Assembly (NCBI RefSeq): GCF_017642925.1 | Contig: NZ_JAEPOL010000014.1 | Coordinates: 1-64,000 of the forward strand | Direction: 5' to 3' | Length of the DNA stretch: 64,000 bases | Source: Maricaulis sp. | GTDB lineage: Bacteria > Pseudomonadota > Alphaproteobacteria > Caulobacterales > Maricaulaceae | Part shown: positions 1 to 8,987 of the stretch, piece by piece | Numbering within the stretch: position 1 is the stretch's first letter | How the letters are laid out: each line of letters begins with the position of its first letter | Program-made: the position numbers and the translations under genes | Notes under the pieces: model-generated | Database searches by the model: none | The model's input: only the letters and a program-made list of their open reading frames with translations | Told to the model about the DNA's origin: nothing

Positions 1-11
1 CGAGCGATATC

Positions 12-536
12 ATGGTTCTGGCTCACGATGTTCTTGAAGACACCGAAGTGCTTCAACTGGAGGGCCGCGTTAAGTGGTACGATCCCGCGCGCGGGTACGG
101 GTTCATTGACGCGGTCGATGGCGAGGGCGACATCCTGCTCCACGCCAGCTGTCTGCGCCGTTTCGGGCAGGGTCCGGCCTTGCCGAACGCCAAAGTGGTC
201 TGCAAGGCCGTCCGCGGCGACAAGGGGCGTCAGGCCATTGAACTGGTCGAGATGAGTGGCGGCGACACGCAGGCCGAGGTGCGGCCCCGGCGTTTCCATC
301 CCTATGCCGTTTCCAGCGCGCCCTTCTGCCAGGCCGTGGTGAAGTGGTTCGATCCGCTGCGCGGCTATGGCTTCGTCAATTGCGCGGAAGTGGAAGGCGA
401 TGTCTTCCTGCATGCCGCCACGCTGCGCCGCGCCGGTCTGGAAGATGTGGCACCGGGCGATACGCTGGAAGTGCGCTGCCTCGAGGGGCCCAAGGGCGCT
501 CTGGCTGCGGAAATCCGGCCTGCTCCGGGCGTTTGA
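12..536 (+). CDS. Cold-shock protein with two CSD domains
   Basis: A 174-residue protein made of two cold-shock domains, expected to bind single-stranded RNA/DNA in the cytoplasm. The first starts near residue 18 (VKWYDPARGYGFI, then DILLHAS) and the second near residue 108 (VKWFDPLRGYGFV, then DVFLHAA), so both RNP1- and RNP2-type motifs are present. Double-CSD proteins of this length are typical of Caulobacter relatives, whereas enteric Csp proteins are about 70 residues with one domain. Only 11 bases lie upstream, so the start cannot be tested: no ribosome-binding site is visible and the reading frame is open to the window edge. The N-terminus may therefore be longer. Confidence 0.9.
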   Translation: MVLAHDVLEDTEVLQLEGRVKWYDPARGYGFIDAVDGEGDILLHASCLRRFGQGPALPNAKVVCKAVRGDKGRQAIELVEMSGGDTQAEVRPRRFHPYAVSSAPFCQAVVKWFDPLRGYGFVNCAEVEGDVFLHAATLRRAGLEDVAPGDTLEVRCLEGPKGALAAEIRPAPGV

Positions 537-626
537 GCCGGGCAGGTTCGATCCGGCTGTTGATGACGGGCTCGCGGCGTCTGTCCGGCGTTGCGCAACG
601 CGCAGACGCCCGCTAGCTTCCGGCAC

Positions 627-1274
627 ATGCGCAGCTTGATCCTTTCCCTTCTGGTCGGCCTTTCCGCGCCGGCCTGGGCGCAGGACGCCGAACCGGCGGC
701 CGCAACGCCCGATACCACCGTTTCCGGTCCCACCGCGGAAGTGTCCGCCATCGCGTTTGGCGGGCCCGAGCCGGTCGTCATCGACAGCGCCGATGGCCGG
801 CATGTCTTCACGGCCGAGCTGGCGACCACGCCGGACCAGCTGGAACGCGGCCTGATGTGGCGCGAGACGCTGGATCCCGATGCCGGCATGCTGTTCCACT
901 ATGCTCCGCCCCGCCGCACGGCGATGTGGATGGAAAACACGCTGATCGATCTCGACCTGGTCTTCATCGCGCCGGACGGCGAAATCGTGAAGATTGTCGG
1001 CCACGCCCAGGCCGGTTCGCGCCGCAGCCTGGCGTCGGACGCCGTGGTGGCCGGCGTTCTGGAACTGCCGGCGGGCCGCACATTCGAGCTGGGTATCCGC
1101 CCGGGCGACACGGTGCGCCACGCGTTCTTCGGCAATGTGGACGAAGGTGCGGACGACGCGGCGCCGGCTGCGGAAGAAACCGCTGAAGAAACGTCCGAAG
1201 ATACAGATGCCGAGGCCGCCGGCGAGGCGGATGCGGATACGCCTGCACAGGATACGCCCGAAGACGCGCAGTAG
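627..1274 (+). CDS. DUF192 family secreted protein
   Basis: A 215-residue protein with a signal peptide (hydrophobic stretch ending in PAWAQ), then a DUF192 domain from about residue 50: FTAELATTPDQLERGLMWRE, the GMLF segment, a TAMWMENT motif, and AGVLELPAG. DUF192 proteins are small beta-rich periplasmic or secreted proteins of unknown biochemical role. The last 45 residues are an acidic Ala/Glu/Asp-rich tail that looks disordered and is not part of the domain. The start at 627 is chosen over an in-frame ATG at 591 because it places the signal peptide at the very N-terminus. It is followed closely by tRNA-Pro. Confidence 0.82.
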   Translation: MRSLILSLLVGLSAPAWAQDAEPAAATPDTTVSGPTAEVSAIAFGGPEPVVIDSADGRHVFTAELATTPDQLERGLMWRETLDPDAGMLFHYAPPRRTAMWMENTLIDLDLVFIAPDGEIVKIVGHAQAGSRRSLASDAVVAGVLELPAGRTFELGIRPGDTVRHAFFGNVDEGADDAAPAAEETAEETSEDTDAEAAGEADADTPAQDTPEDAQ

Positions 1275-1314
1275 GCTTGCCTAAAGGCGAGGGCGCTTAC
1301 ATAAGGGCAATATT

Positions 1315-1391
<77 letters not shown>

Positions 1392-1437
1392 TTGACCGGT
1401 TTTTTGCCGGTCCATGCGGTTGAAATGGGAGACGCGC

Positions 1438-1743
1438 ATGTTCGCGAGGATCTATCGTCCGGCCCGCAATGCGATGCAGTCGGGCCGCGGCAAGACGAAG
1501 AAGTGGGTGCTCGAGTTTTCGCCGGAGATGGCGAAAAAGCCGGATCCGCTGATGGGCTGGACGTCCAGCTCGGACATGCGCAGCCAGATCCGCCTGAAGT
1601 TCGACAGCCAGGAGGACGCGGTGGCCTACGCCAAGCGCCAGGGCATCCCCTTCCAGGTCGTCGAGCCGCACGAACCCAAGCGGTACGAGAAGTCCTACGC
1701 AGACAATTTCTCCGCCGATCGCAAACAGCCCTGGTCGCACTAG
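1438..1743 (+). CDS. NDUFS4-type complex I accessory subunit
   Basis: A 101-residue protein matching the ETC complex I subunit family (bacterial homologue of mitochondrial NDUFS4, an 18-kDa accessory subunit of NADH:ubiquinone oxidoreductase). Family marks are [13 protein letters not shown] near the N-terminus, the W-L-EF segment, [11 protein letters not shown], and [17 protein letters not shown]. In alphaproteobacteria the gene usually stands apart from the nuo operon, as here. The internal ATG at 1438 is preferred over 1414 because homologues begin at the M-x-RIYRP motif. It lies between two tRNA genes and may share a transcript with them. Confidence 0.88.
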   Translation: MFARIYRPARNAMQSGRGKTKKWVLEFSPEMAKKPDPLMGWTSSSDMRSQIRLKFDSQEDAVAYAKRQGIPFQVVEPHEPKRYEKSYADNFSADRKQPWSH

Positions 1744-1758
1744 ACCGGAGCCTGTCTG

Positions 1759-1835
1759 GCCTCCGTAGCTCAACCGGATAGAGCGCCCGCCTTCTAAGCG
1801 GATGGTTGCAGGTTCGAGTCCTGCCGGGGGCGCCA
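1759..1835 (+). tRNA. tRNA-Arg (TCT anticodon)
   Basis: A 77-nt cloverleaf. Acceptor GCCTCCG pairs with CGGGGGC, with one T-G wobble. The anticodon loop is CTTCTAA (anticodon TCT). The outermost anticodon-stem pair looks like C-A, a mismatch. The T-arm contains GGTTCGAGTCC and CCA is encoded. Its last six bases, GCGCCA, are also the start of the tandem repeat that follows. Confidence 0.95.
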
Positions 1836-2198
1836 TTTCTCGATTGCTTCCGCTCCGCTCGAACCCGTACCCGGTCGCACTGCCGGTGGCGGGGGCGATG
1901 CTCACATGGAACGCGCTCAGGGCTGTGGGGTTTGGACTCGATCGCGTCGGGCCCGTCATCTTTCCTTTGTTCCCGCTCCGCTCGAACCCGTACCCGGTCA
2001 CACGGCCGGTGGTGGGGTTCGTGGTCACACGAAGCGCGCTCAAGGCTGCGGGGTTTGAGGCTGGTCCTCCCACCTGCGCCATTTTTCCTTTGTTCCCGCT
2101 CTGCTCGACCCGAGCTTGGCTCCGCCTTCGGTGGCGGGGTCGATGCTCACATGGAACGCGCTCAAGCCTGCGGGATTTGGATTTGATCCAAAAGCGGT
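1830..2198 (+). repeat. Three tandem 123-bp repeats starting in the tRNA-Arg 3' end
   Basis: Units run at about 1830-1952, 1953-2075 and 2076-2198. The marker GAACCCGTACCCGG is at 1861 and 1984, and a diverged copy is at 2107, so the period is exactly 123. The GCGCCATTT junction that forms the end of tRNA-Arg (1830) recurs at 2076, two periods later. Units 1 and 3 share GATGCTCACATGGAACGCGC. The copies are imperfect and I see no convincing gene in them. The remaining stretch to 2428 holds no feature I can support apart from the leader of the next gene. Confidence 0.85.
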
Positions 2199-2428
2199 GC
2201 TGGGCCTGGCTCGCGCGGAGAGGAACAAGGAAAAGCGCTGTTCGCGCGCTTGCAAATGACGGCGCGCAGCCGGGACAGATGTCGGCATCATGCACCTTGG
2301 ATACACGTTCCCGGACCAACGGAATTTTCCCCAGATCGACGATCTCCAGGTGATTGCGCTACAGTCTGTTCTGGAAACGCAGCGCCGTGTGAGTATGAGA
2401 TCGAAACGGGTACGAAGAAGGTTGTACT

Positions 2429-3421
2429 ATGATTGACGAGGATGCATTGGACCGGGCCCAGGACAAGGCGTTCGATGCCTGGGATGCTCCAAGCAAGGCC
2501 AAGCGAACGGCCCTGGCGAGGGAGGCGCTGGCGATTTCCCCTCTCTGCTCTGACGCCTACGTTATCCTGGCTTTGGAGGCGGGGAGCGACGAAGAGGCGC
2601 TCAACCTGTACAGGCAAGGGGTCGAAGCAGGTGAAAAGGCTCTGGGCAATACAGTTTTCAAAGAAGACGCCGGGCTCTTCTGGGGGCTGATCGAAACCCG
2701 GCCGTATATGCGCGCACGCCAGGGTCTGGCCGACGCGTTGCTCAGGCTGGGCCATCATAACGAGGCGATCGAACATTATATGGACCTGCTGCGCCTCAAC
2801 CCAGACGACAATCAGGGCGTCCGGTACGCGCTGATGGACACGCTTCTCACCACCGGTCGCGACAGCGAAGCAAAAACGCTCTTCAAGCAATATCGCGAGG
2901 ACGAATCCGCTGCATGGCTCTATGCCCGGGCTTTGTTGTCCTTCCGTCAGAGCGGCGACAGTGCAGCATCCCGCAAGTGGCTGTCGCAGGCCACGGACGC
3001 CAACCCCCTTGTTCCTGGCTATCTGCTGGGGAAAAAGGCCATGCCGAAAAGGCTTCCGGACTTCTACACTCCTGGCGATGCCAGCGAAGCGATCGTCTAT
3101 ACCGAAAGCGCCAGTTCGGCCTGGGAGGCGACCGAAATGGCTCTGGCCTGGTTGGACACGACGGCTGCGCGGCCGGATTCTGACGTCGTCGCAGCCCCGG
3201 CCCCGCGCGACGAGGCGATCGACAGGGCTGTTCTGGCCCTGCTTTATCTCGGTCTGCACGATGGCGACAGGGCATGGAAGAGCTTCGACTGGAGCGCCCT
3301 CGATCGACTGCATGCCCAGGGCCTCATTTCCGACCCGGCGAGCCGGGCGAAGTCCGTCCGGTTCACCGAAGACGGTCTGGAACTGGCCCGCGCCCGCTTT
3401 CACGAACTGTTCGGAGATTGA
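2429..3421 (+). CDS. ST7-like tetratricopeptide repeat protein
   Basis: A 330-residue soluble protein with no signal peptide. Residues about 30-170 match the bacterial ST7/TPR family: a DAYVILA segment, FWGLIETRPYMRAR, a TPR-like helix pair, and LNPDDNQGVRYALMDTLL, a hallmark of the family. Such proteins are thought to be helical protein-binding scaffolds; the bacterial partner is unknown. The C-terminal 130 residues (after SAAWLYARALLSF) are less conserved in appearance. The ATG at 2429 begins directly before the family-like N-terminus. It stands alone, ending in a convergent arrangement with the phosphatase operon and a strong terminator. Confidence 0.75.
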   Translation: MIDEDALDRAQDKAFDAWDAPSKAKRTALAREALAISPLCSDAYVILALEAGSDEEALNLYRQGVEAGEKALGNTVFKEDAGLFWGLIETRPYMRARQGLADALLRLGHHNEAIEHYMDLLRLNPDDNQGVRYALMDTLLTTGRDSEAKTLFKQYREDESAAWLYARALLSFRQSGDSAASRKWLSQATDANPLVPGYLLGKKAMPKRLPDFYTPGDASEAIVYTESASSAWEATEMALAWLDTTAARPDSDVVAAPAPRDEAIDRAVLALLYLGLHDGDRAWKSFDWSALDRLHAQGLISDPASRAKSVRFTEDGLELARARFHELFGD

Positions 3422-3515
3422 ACAAGGGAGCATGTTCCTGACGTGCAAGTCCCCGCAGCCCCCGCGTATTTCGTACGAGCATCGACGCCATTACCGATGG
3501 CAACGCGCAATGAAG

Positions 3516-3547
3516 AGCGCCCCGGACCGTGTGTCCGGGGCGCTTTT
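3516..3547 (+). terminator. Rho-independent terminator between convergent genes
   Basis: A perfect 12-bp stem, AGCGCCCCGGAC (3516-3527) with GTCCGGGGCGCT (3533-3544), closes a 5-nt loop and is followed by TTTT. It sits between the ST7-like gene and the PhoD gene, so it could stop transcription from both sides, although the T-run favours the + strand. Confidence 0.85.
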
Positions 3548-3567
3548 CGTGTCGATACGGCGTGGAT

Positions 3568-5520
3568 CTAGTCTGCGGTGTAGGGGAAGGGCGCACCGCC
3601 GATGAATTCAGGGGCCGACTGTTCGGGACGCCCGGAAGGCACCGTGATCCGCGTGCGCCGTGCGGGCGCGATGGCCGGCTCTGCCTCGTGCGCGGGACGC
3701 ATCATGTCTTCATGTGTGAAGACAAGATATTCCACGTCGAACCGGTCGGCTGTGGCCCTGGCAAGGGCGATGCCGTAGGCGTCGCTGTCCAGATAACGAA
3801 GGCCCGTATTGCGTCGCTCGGCTGTTGTCAGGGCCTCGGCATCGGGGGCGCCGGTTTCGAGCCAGCCGGCGGTCCGGGCGTGTCCGTAGAGGATGGTCGA
3901 ATTGAGCCAGGCCACCCGCTCGCCGCCGGGCCCGGCATCGGAGAACAGGCGCGGGATCATCCCGTCCGGATAAAGCCGGCGTACATGCAGGTCGAAGACC
4001 CGGAAATAATTCGTGGAGGATATCCCTGCCACGGCAAACTCGTTGGCCGACGGCCCGCAGTCCAGCCCTTCGCCCAGCACGCTGGAGAAATGCATGTGGT
4101 GGTCGCCGGTGAGCGAAACGACGTTTTCGATGTTCTCTGCCTGCACGTAGCGCAGGAATTCGAGACGTTCGGCGGGATAGCCGTCGAACGCGTCGATGTT
4201 CATCGCCGTCTCGACCGGTTCGATCTCGTGACGCACGAAGGTGTAATCCAGTGTCATCGACGACATGGGCACCGACAGGGCACAGACTTTCCATGTGGCA
4301 TCCGACTGTTTCAACGAGCGCTTCAGCCAGGCTTTCTGTGTATCGCCCCACATTGTGCCGACCGGCCGATCGGCGACGGGATCCGCCGCCGCGCGTCCGG
4401 CATCCCAGCGCGCGACCTCCTCGACCGGAAGGATTGCATGGGGGTGGAAGGAAAGCTCCAGGGCGCGCTCGGGCGGTATGGGGTGTTCCGACCGGAAGGA
4501 CCGGCTGTCGGTCAGAAACAGGTCCAGCCGCGCGCCCCAGCGCAAGCGCCGCGGAATGACCAGGCTATGCGTGGCAGTCTCGTTCGCCGCCGCACCTTCC
4601 GGCGTGTCCAGTGCGGCGTTCGCGACATCGGCAAGTTCGAAGTCCCGGGCGAACTGGTCTCCGGCAAGGCCTGACAGGCGTGCCGGAATGTATTCGAACC
4701 AGGCCTGGTTCGCGGCCATCTTTCGTTCCTGCGCCGGCGTGCCGGCGGGGTCATAGGTCGAGACGGACTGCCAGGAATTGTTGGAGAATTCATGGTCGTC
4801 CCAGATCGACAGGAAAGGCCAGCGTCCCCGGGCGCGCTGCAGCCACGGATCCGACAGATAGGTGCGATACAGATGGCGATAATCGTCAAGCGTGACGGCA
4901 TGATCGGTGCGCGCGCCGTCCGTTTCCGGCCAGGCGAGATCGCGGGCGAGCCCGCTCATGGCAAAGATCTGCTCATAGATGAAGTCGCCGAGGAAAAGCA
5001 CGAAATCCAGATCGGCGCCGTCTTCCCCCCGGGTGAGCAGGTGGCGGTAGGCGTGATAATGGCCGGTCTGGAAATTCTGGCACGATGCAAAGGCGAACTG
5101 TACGTCCTCGGCGCTGTCCGCTGCCGGGGCTGTGCGTGACATTCCCGTTGGCGACATCGCGCCGTCGTCGCGCAGGAAACGGTAGTAAAGGCGCTGACCC
5201 GGCTGCAGGCCGTCGACCACGACACGCACGGTGTAGTCCGCGTCGGGCCCCGTCTCGACTGCCCGCTCGACAATGAGCGAAGCAAAGCCGGCGTCGGTTG
5301 CGACTTCCAGGTGGCCGCTGGCAGTCCCGCCGGCTTCAGGCGGCAGCATACGGGTCCACAAAACGATGCCATCCTCTGTCGGATCGCCCGAGGCCACGCC
5401 CTGGGGGTAGACATCCGGCGCGAGCCGGCTTGGTACGGCGTGTGCGGCAAAGGCCGGGCGGGCCGTGGCCGCAAACGTCGTTGCGGACAGAGCGAGAAGC
5501 AGTGTGCGGCGGTTGATCAT
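3568..5520 (-). CDS. phoD: PhoD-family alkaline phosphatase/phosphodiesterase
   Basis: A 650-residue exported metallo-phosphoesterase of the PhoD family, expected to cleave phosphate mono- or diesters outside the cytoplasm. It has a Tat-type signal (NRRTLLLAL) with an Ala-rich cleavage region, then the N-terminal PhoD domain (YPQGVASGDPTEDGIVLWTR), and the catalytic core: SCQN near 146, GDFIYE near 178, WDDHEFSNN near 240, and GDHHMH in the C-terminal half. The ATG at 5520 is chosen over one at 5526 because AGGAGA lies at proper spacing only for the inner start. The gene begins 11 nt after the stop of the TonB-dependent receptor, so they form one transcript. Confidence 0.92.
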   Translation of the reverse strand: MINRRTLLLALSATTFAATARPAFAAHAVPSRLAPDVYPQGVASGDPTEDGIVLWTRMLPPEAGGTASGHLEVATDAGFASLIVERAVETGPDADYTVRVVVDGLQPGQRLYYRFLRDDGAMSPTGMSRTAPAADSAEDVQFAFASCQNFQTGHYHAYRHLLTRGEDGADLDFVLFLGDFIYEQIFAMSGLARDLAWPETDGARTDHAVTLDDYRHLYRTYLSDPWLQRARGRWPFLSIWDDHEFSNNSWQSVSTYDPAGTPAQERKMAANQAWFEYIPARLSGLAGDQFARDFELADVANAALDTPEGAAANETATHSLVIPRRLRWGARLDLFLTDSRSFRSEHPIPPERALELSFHPHAILPVEEVARWDAGRAAADPVADRPVGTMWGDTQKAWLKRSLKQSDATWKVCALSVPMSSMTLDYTFVRHEIEPVETAMNIDAFDGYPAERLEFLRYVQAENIENVVSLTGDHHMHFSSVLGEGLDCGPSANEFAVAGISSTNYFRVFDLHVRRLYPDGMIPRLFSDAGPGGERVAWLNSTILYGHARTAGWLETGAPDAEALTTAERRNTGLRYLDSDAYGIALARATADRFDVEYLVFTHEDMMRPAHEAEPAIAPARRTRITVPSGRPEQSAPEFIGGAPFPYTAD

Positions 5521-5531
5521 GGCCATTCTCC

Positions 5532-7610
5532 TCAGCGCGGCCGGGTATCGCCGCCGAAGCGGGTGGTGACTTCCAGCATGACGGTGCGCGGATCGGCCGG
5601 GTAACCGAACGTCCCGGCCCCGGCGACCACGAGACCGCGGGTGAAATATTCCTCATCCGTCAGATTGCGTCCGCTCAGGGCGATCCGGAATGCCTCGGCG
5701 TCGTAGGCCAGCGTGGCGTTGAGCGTGGTGTATTCGGACTGGAAGTCCGTATTGGCCGCGTCATAGGCCATCTCGCCATAGTGTGTGGCATCGATTGACG
5801 CGAAGACGCCGGACGGGTGCGTATAAACCGCCCCGGCGGTCAGCGCGGTTTCCGGGATCAGTTCGATCCGGTTGCCGCTGTAGTCCAGCGGGTTGCCGAG
5901 TGTGTCAAACGTGCGGAAATCCTCGTACTCGGCATCGGTCAGGCTTGCCGATGCAAACAGTTCCAGCCTGTCGGTCGGGGAGTAGCGGGCGCCCAGCTCA
6001 AAGCCGGCAGAGCGGGCGCTGGAGGCGTTGTCGACCACAGTGCCTGTCTGGAAAGGCGAGGTGGACAGGACGACGCTGCGCTGGATCTGCATGTCGGTCC
6101 AGTCGATGTAGAAGGCCGCGGCATCGATCTCGAGCGCGCCGTCCAGAAATACGCCCTTCAGTCCAAGCTCGTATTGCCAGACGTCTTCCTGGTCATAACC
6201 CGGATCGCCCGGGTTCGAGATGAAGATCGAGCCGGCCCGGAAGCCGCGCGTGACCGAGCCGTAGACCTGCATGTCATCCTGCGGCCGCCAGGCAAGCACA
6301 AGCTTGGGCTGGAGCGAGGTATAGTCGTCGGAGTGCGACTGCAGCGGGGCGCCCGCGGCAACGCGATAGTCTGCGTCCTGATCTTCGAAGGCCAGGCGCA
6401 GGCCCGTGGTCAGTGTCCAGTCCTGCGACAGCTGGGTCTCAGCCTCACCGAACAGGGCGATGGCGCGGGTCGACTGCCGCTGGGACTGGTCGAGCAGAAG
6501 CAGGTTGAGCGGTGTGAAGAGAGTCGTGCTGCGGAAGGCGTGGCGCTCGTCCAGGAAGTAGAGGCCGGCGACCCAGCTCGACGCATGGCCGAAGAGCGGC
6601 GCATCGCCGGCGAGACGGAATTCCTGGGAAAAGCTGTCGAACCGGTCTTCCTGGCCCAGAAGGACCGGAGACAGCACCGCCGAGAAGCGTGCGATGCGGT
6701 CGGCACTGGCATAAGCGGTGATGGAGGTGAAATCGGCGCCGAGGAGCGGGCCCTCGATTGTCACGACCGGCAGAACCAGCTGACCGTAGCCCGTTCCCAG
6801 GTCCGGCGCGATGCTTTCACCCGGCGTCTGTACCGGCACGAGATTGTCGGCATTGTTGTCATAACGGTCATAAGTCAGCCGCCCCACAACCCGCCAGTCC
6901 CCATTGTCCCAGCCGGCCGTTCCGCGCAGGGTGAAATCCTCGGTGGCATGCGCATCGTCCAGACCGAGCACGGTATTCTCGATGAAACCCTCACTCTGTT
7001 CGTACCGGCCAGCGAGGCGGAAGAAGAGATTGCTTTCCTCCAGCGGCCCGCCGAGAGCCGCACGCAGGCCGTAGGTTTCGCCGCTGCCGCCATAAACCGT
7101 GACTGAGCCAGCATCGCCTTCGCTGCCATCGCGCGTGACGATGCTGACAACGCCGGCATTGGTGTTGCGGCCGTAGAGTGTGCCCTGCGGTCCCTTGAGG
7201 ACTTCCACGCGTTCCACGTCCAGCAGGCGGTAGGTGTTGTTGTAGGGAGCGATGACGCCATCGATGGCCGTCGAGAAATTCTGGTTGTCCGATGTGCCGG
7301 TGGCCCCGATACCACGATAGGCAAGGCGATACTGGCCGTCGGCGAATTCGGCCATATCGAGCCCGGCGATGCCGGATGCCAGGGCTGCGATGTCCAGCAG
7401 GCGGGCATTCTCCAGAGCGTCGGCGGTCAGGACGTCCAGGCTGGCGGCGACGTCTTGGGCGCGCTGCTCTCGTTTCTGGGCCGTGACGACGATGACGTCG
7501 GCATCGGTCTCCTCCGAAACCTGGCCGGACTGGGCACTTGCCGGCAGCGGAAGGCCGGCGGCGGCGATGGCGGCGAACGCGGCCGCGCGCATCAAGGCGG
7601 TTTTTCTCAT
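5532..7610 (-). CDS. TonB-dependent outer-membrane receptor
   Basis: A 692-residue outer-membrane transporter powered by TonB. A signal peptide ends at ASAQ, followed by a TonB-box region (DVIVVTAQKR), a plug domain (about 50-160, including VEVLKGPQGTLYGRNT and GVVSIVTRDG), and a beta-barrel with the RNLTDEEYF signature and an aromatic-type C-terminal strand. The substrate cannot be read from sequence, but the adjacent phoD in the same operon suggests an organophosphate or a phosphorylated compound. The start is an ATG with GGGGA about 7 nt upstream. It is divergent from the double-TetR regulator, which is the obvious candidate regulator. Confidence 0.93.
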   Translation of the reverse strand: MRKTALMRAAAFAAIAAAGLPLPASAQSGQVSEETDADVIVVTAQKREQRAQDVAASLDVLTADALENARLLDIAALASGIAGLDMAEFADGQYRLAYRGIGATGTSDNQNFSTAIDGVIAPYNNTYRLLDVERVEVLKGPQGTLYGRNTNAGVVSIVTRDGSEGDAGSVTVYGGSGETYGLRAALGGPLEESNLFFRLAGRYEQSEGFIENTVLGLDDAHATEDFTLRGTAGWDNGDWRVVGRLTYDRYDNNADNLVPVQTPGESIAPDLGTGYGQLVLPVVTIEGPLLGADFTSITAYASADRIARFSAVLSPVLLGQEDRFDSFSQEFRLAGDAPLFGHASSWVAGLYFLDERHAFRSTTLFTPLNLLLLDQSQRQSTRAIALFGEAETQLSQDWTLTTGLRLAFEDQDADYRVAAGAPLQSHSDDYTSLQPKLVLAWRPQDDMQVYGSVTRGFRAGSIFISNPGDPGYDQEDVWQYELGLKGVFLDGALEIDAAAFYIDWTDMQIQRSVVLSTSPFQTGTVVDNASSARSAGFELGARYSPTDRLELFASASLTDAEYEDFRTFDTLGNPLDYSGNRIELIPETALTAGAVYTHPSGVFASIDATHYGEMAYDAANTDFQSEYTTLNATLAYDAEAFRIALSGRNLTDEEYFTRGLVVAGAGTFGYPADPRTVMLEVTTRFGGDTRPR

Positions 7611-7651
7611 GGTGCAATCCCCAACTTGCCACCGGCTCGAGCGAGCCCGGT

Positions 7652-7761
7652 ACGAATGTTCAGTAAAACTACGTCAACGGCATCGAGTTGTCGTTCATGA
7701 GGCGCGATATGACAGATATACGTGACGGTGTTGTGACGGCCTCAATAGTACGTTCGTTCAG
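7652..7761. promoter_or_regulatory. Possible operator repeats between receptor and TetR genes
   Basis: Two 12-nt direct repeats, ACGAATGTTCAG (7652-7663) and ACGTTCGTTCAG (7750-7761), match at 9 of 12 positions and flank the shared divergent promoter region. They could be sites for the adjacent TetR-type protein, but this is pattern-reading only and not a known operator. Confidence 0.25.
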
Positions 7762-7842
7762 TTTTATGATGCCTTTGGCAGAATTCGGTTTGTTCTTTCT
7801 GCCGAAACTGCCTATGACGGAGCAAACAGGACGGGGAAGAAT

Positions 7843-8970
7843 GTGACGGACATTGCGAGCACGGCTGACACGGCCCGTAGACGGCTGGCCGACTGCGCGG
7901 CGGCGCTCTGGCTGGAGGCGGGGCCTGGTGCTGTGAGCTTCGGGCAGGTGTCGGCCCGTACCGGCTTGCAAAAATCCCTCGCCGCCTATCACTTCCCCAC
8001 GGTTGGAGCCCTGCGTGCTGCAGCGGCAGACCGGGTGCTCTCTGATTTCTGCAATCGGGTCCGTCTTGTGGCAGAAGAGCTGGCGGCCTATTCGTCAAAG
8101 GAGGCGAGCGGTCCGCGAATATGGGCTCAGCTGGTAATGCAGGCGCTGGGACCCCAGGGACACGGCCTGGCGATCCTGGAAATCGCCTTTCTCGCACTCG
8201 ACGACGCGGATTATCGTCGTCGCATCGTGCGTCTTGCGGCCGGTCTGCGCCGGATCGTGCGATGTCTGGGGGAGGCGCGGCAGCCGCGCGAGCCGCGTAC
8301 GGCTTTTGCGCTGGTCGTGGGAGCCTTGCTCACCCATGCGGCTCGCGGACATGGCCCCCATCACCTGTTCGCGCTCGATCGTGAGCTCGAAGAAGCCTTC
8401 GCCGGACCGGGCTTGCCGCGTCATCGGCACCGGACGCCCGGCGTCGGGCCGGCGCCTTCAGTGGCTGGGGCCCCGGTCACGACCCCGCGCGAGCAGATCC
8501 TGGATGCCGCAATCGACCTTCTGGCCGACGACGCCCTGCGCGCGATGTCCCACCGCAGCCTGGCACGCCAGGCCGGCCTCTCATTGTCGGCCACGACCTA
8601 TTACTTCGCATCCAAGACCGAAATCTTCGAAGCGGCGCTCGAACGCCTGATCGAGAGAGCGCAGCACGCACTGGCGAACAGCGCGAGCACTGCGGGCCCG
8701 ACTTCCTGGGACATGGACAGCCTGGTGGAGACCTTGACCGAATTCTATCTCGAAGAGGGACAGGCGGCGACGCGCGCCCATCTCAATATCGGTCTTCTGG
8801 CCGGACGCACGCCCTCCATGCACGCGGCGATGGAAGACTTCTACGCACTTCAGATCGCGAACTTCATCCGGCTTCTGGGCGAAGCCGGTACAGGCGGCAG
8901 CGGCGATCGGACCGCCTTTTTGTACAAGCTGATTTCCGGCCATCTGATGCTCAGCCTGCTGGACATGTAG
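7843..8970 (+). CDS. Tandem TetR-type transcriptional regulator (two HTH domains)
   Basis: A 375-residue regulator, about twice the usual TetR length. The second half (from residue 214) is a textbook TetR N-terminal domain: TPREQILDAAIDLLADDALRA, SHRSLARQAGLS, and TTYYFASKTEIFEAAL. The first half has a weaker copy of the same fold: RRRLADCAAALWLEAG, VSFGQVSARTGLQKSLAAYHFPT. Each is followed by a helical segment like a ligand-binding domain, so it looks like two TetR proteins in one chain. The start is GTG at 7843, since ATG at 7841 runs straight into a stop. It is divergent from the TonB receptor/phoD operon, which it probably controls. Confidence 0.85.
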   Translation: MTDIASTADTARRRLADCAAALWLEAGPGAVSFGQVSARTGLQKSLAAYHFPTVGALRAAAADRVLSDFCNRVRLVAEELAAYSSKEASGPRIWAQLVMQALGPQGHGLAILEIAFLALDDADYRRRIVRLAAGLRRIVRCLGEARQPREPRTAFALVVGALLTHAARGHGPHHLFALDRELEEAFAGPGLPRHRHRTPGVGPAPSVAGAPVTTPREQILDAAIDLLADDALRAMSHRSLARQAGLSLSATTYYFASKTEIFEAALERLIERAQHALANSASTAGPTSWDMDSLVETLTEFYLEEGQAATRAHLNIGLLAGRTPSMHAAMEDFYALQIANFIRLLGEAGTGGSGDRTAFLYKLISGHLMLSLLDM

Positions 8971-8987
8971 CGAGCCGACAGGCGCGG

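Noticed and set aside
3529-4674. 381-codon plus-strand frame antisense to phoD
   Set aside because: No motifs; it runs antisense to a complete PhoD protein, and the start overlaps the terminator hairpin.
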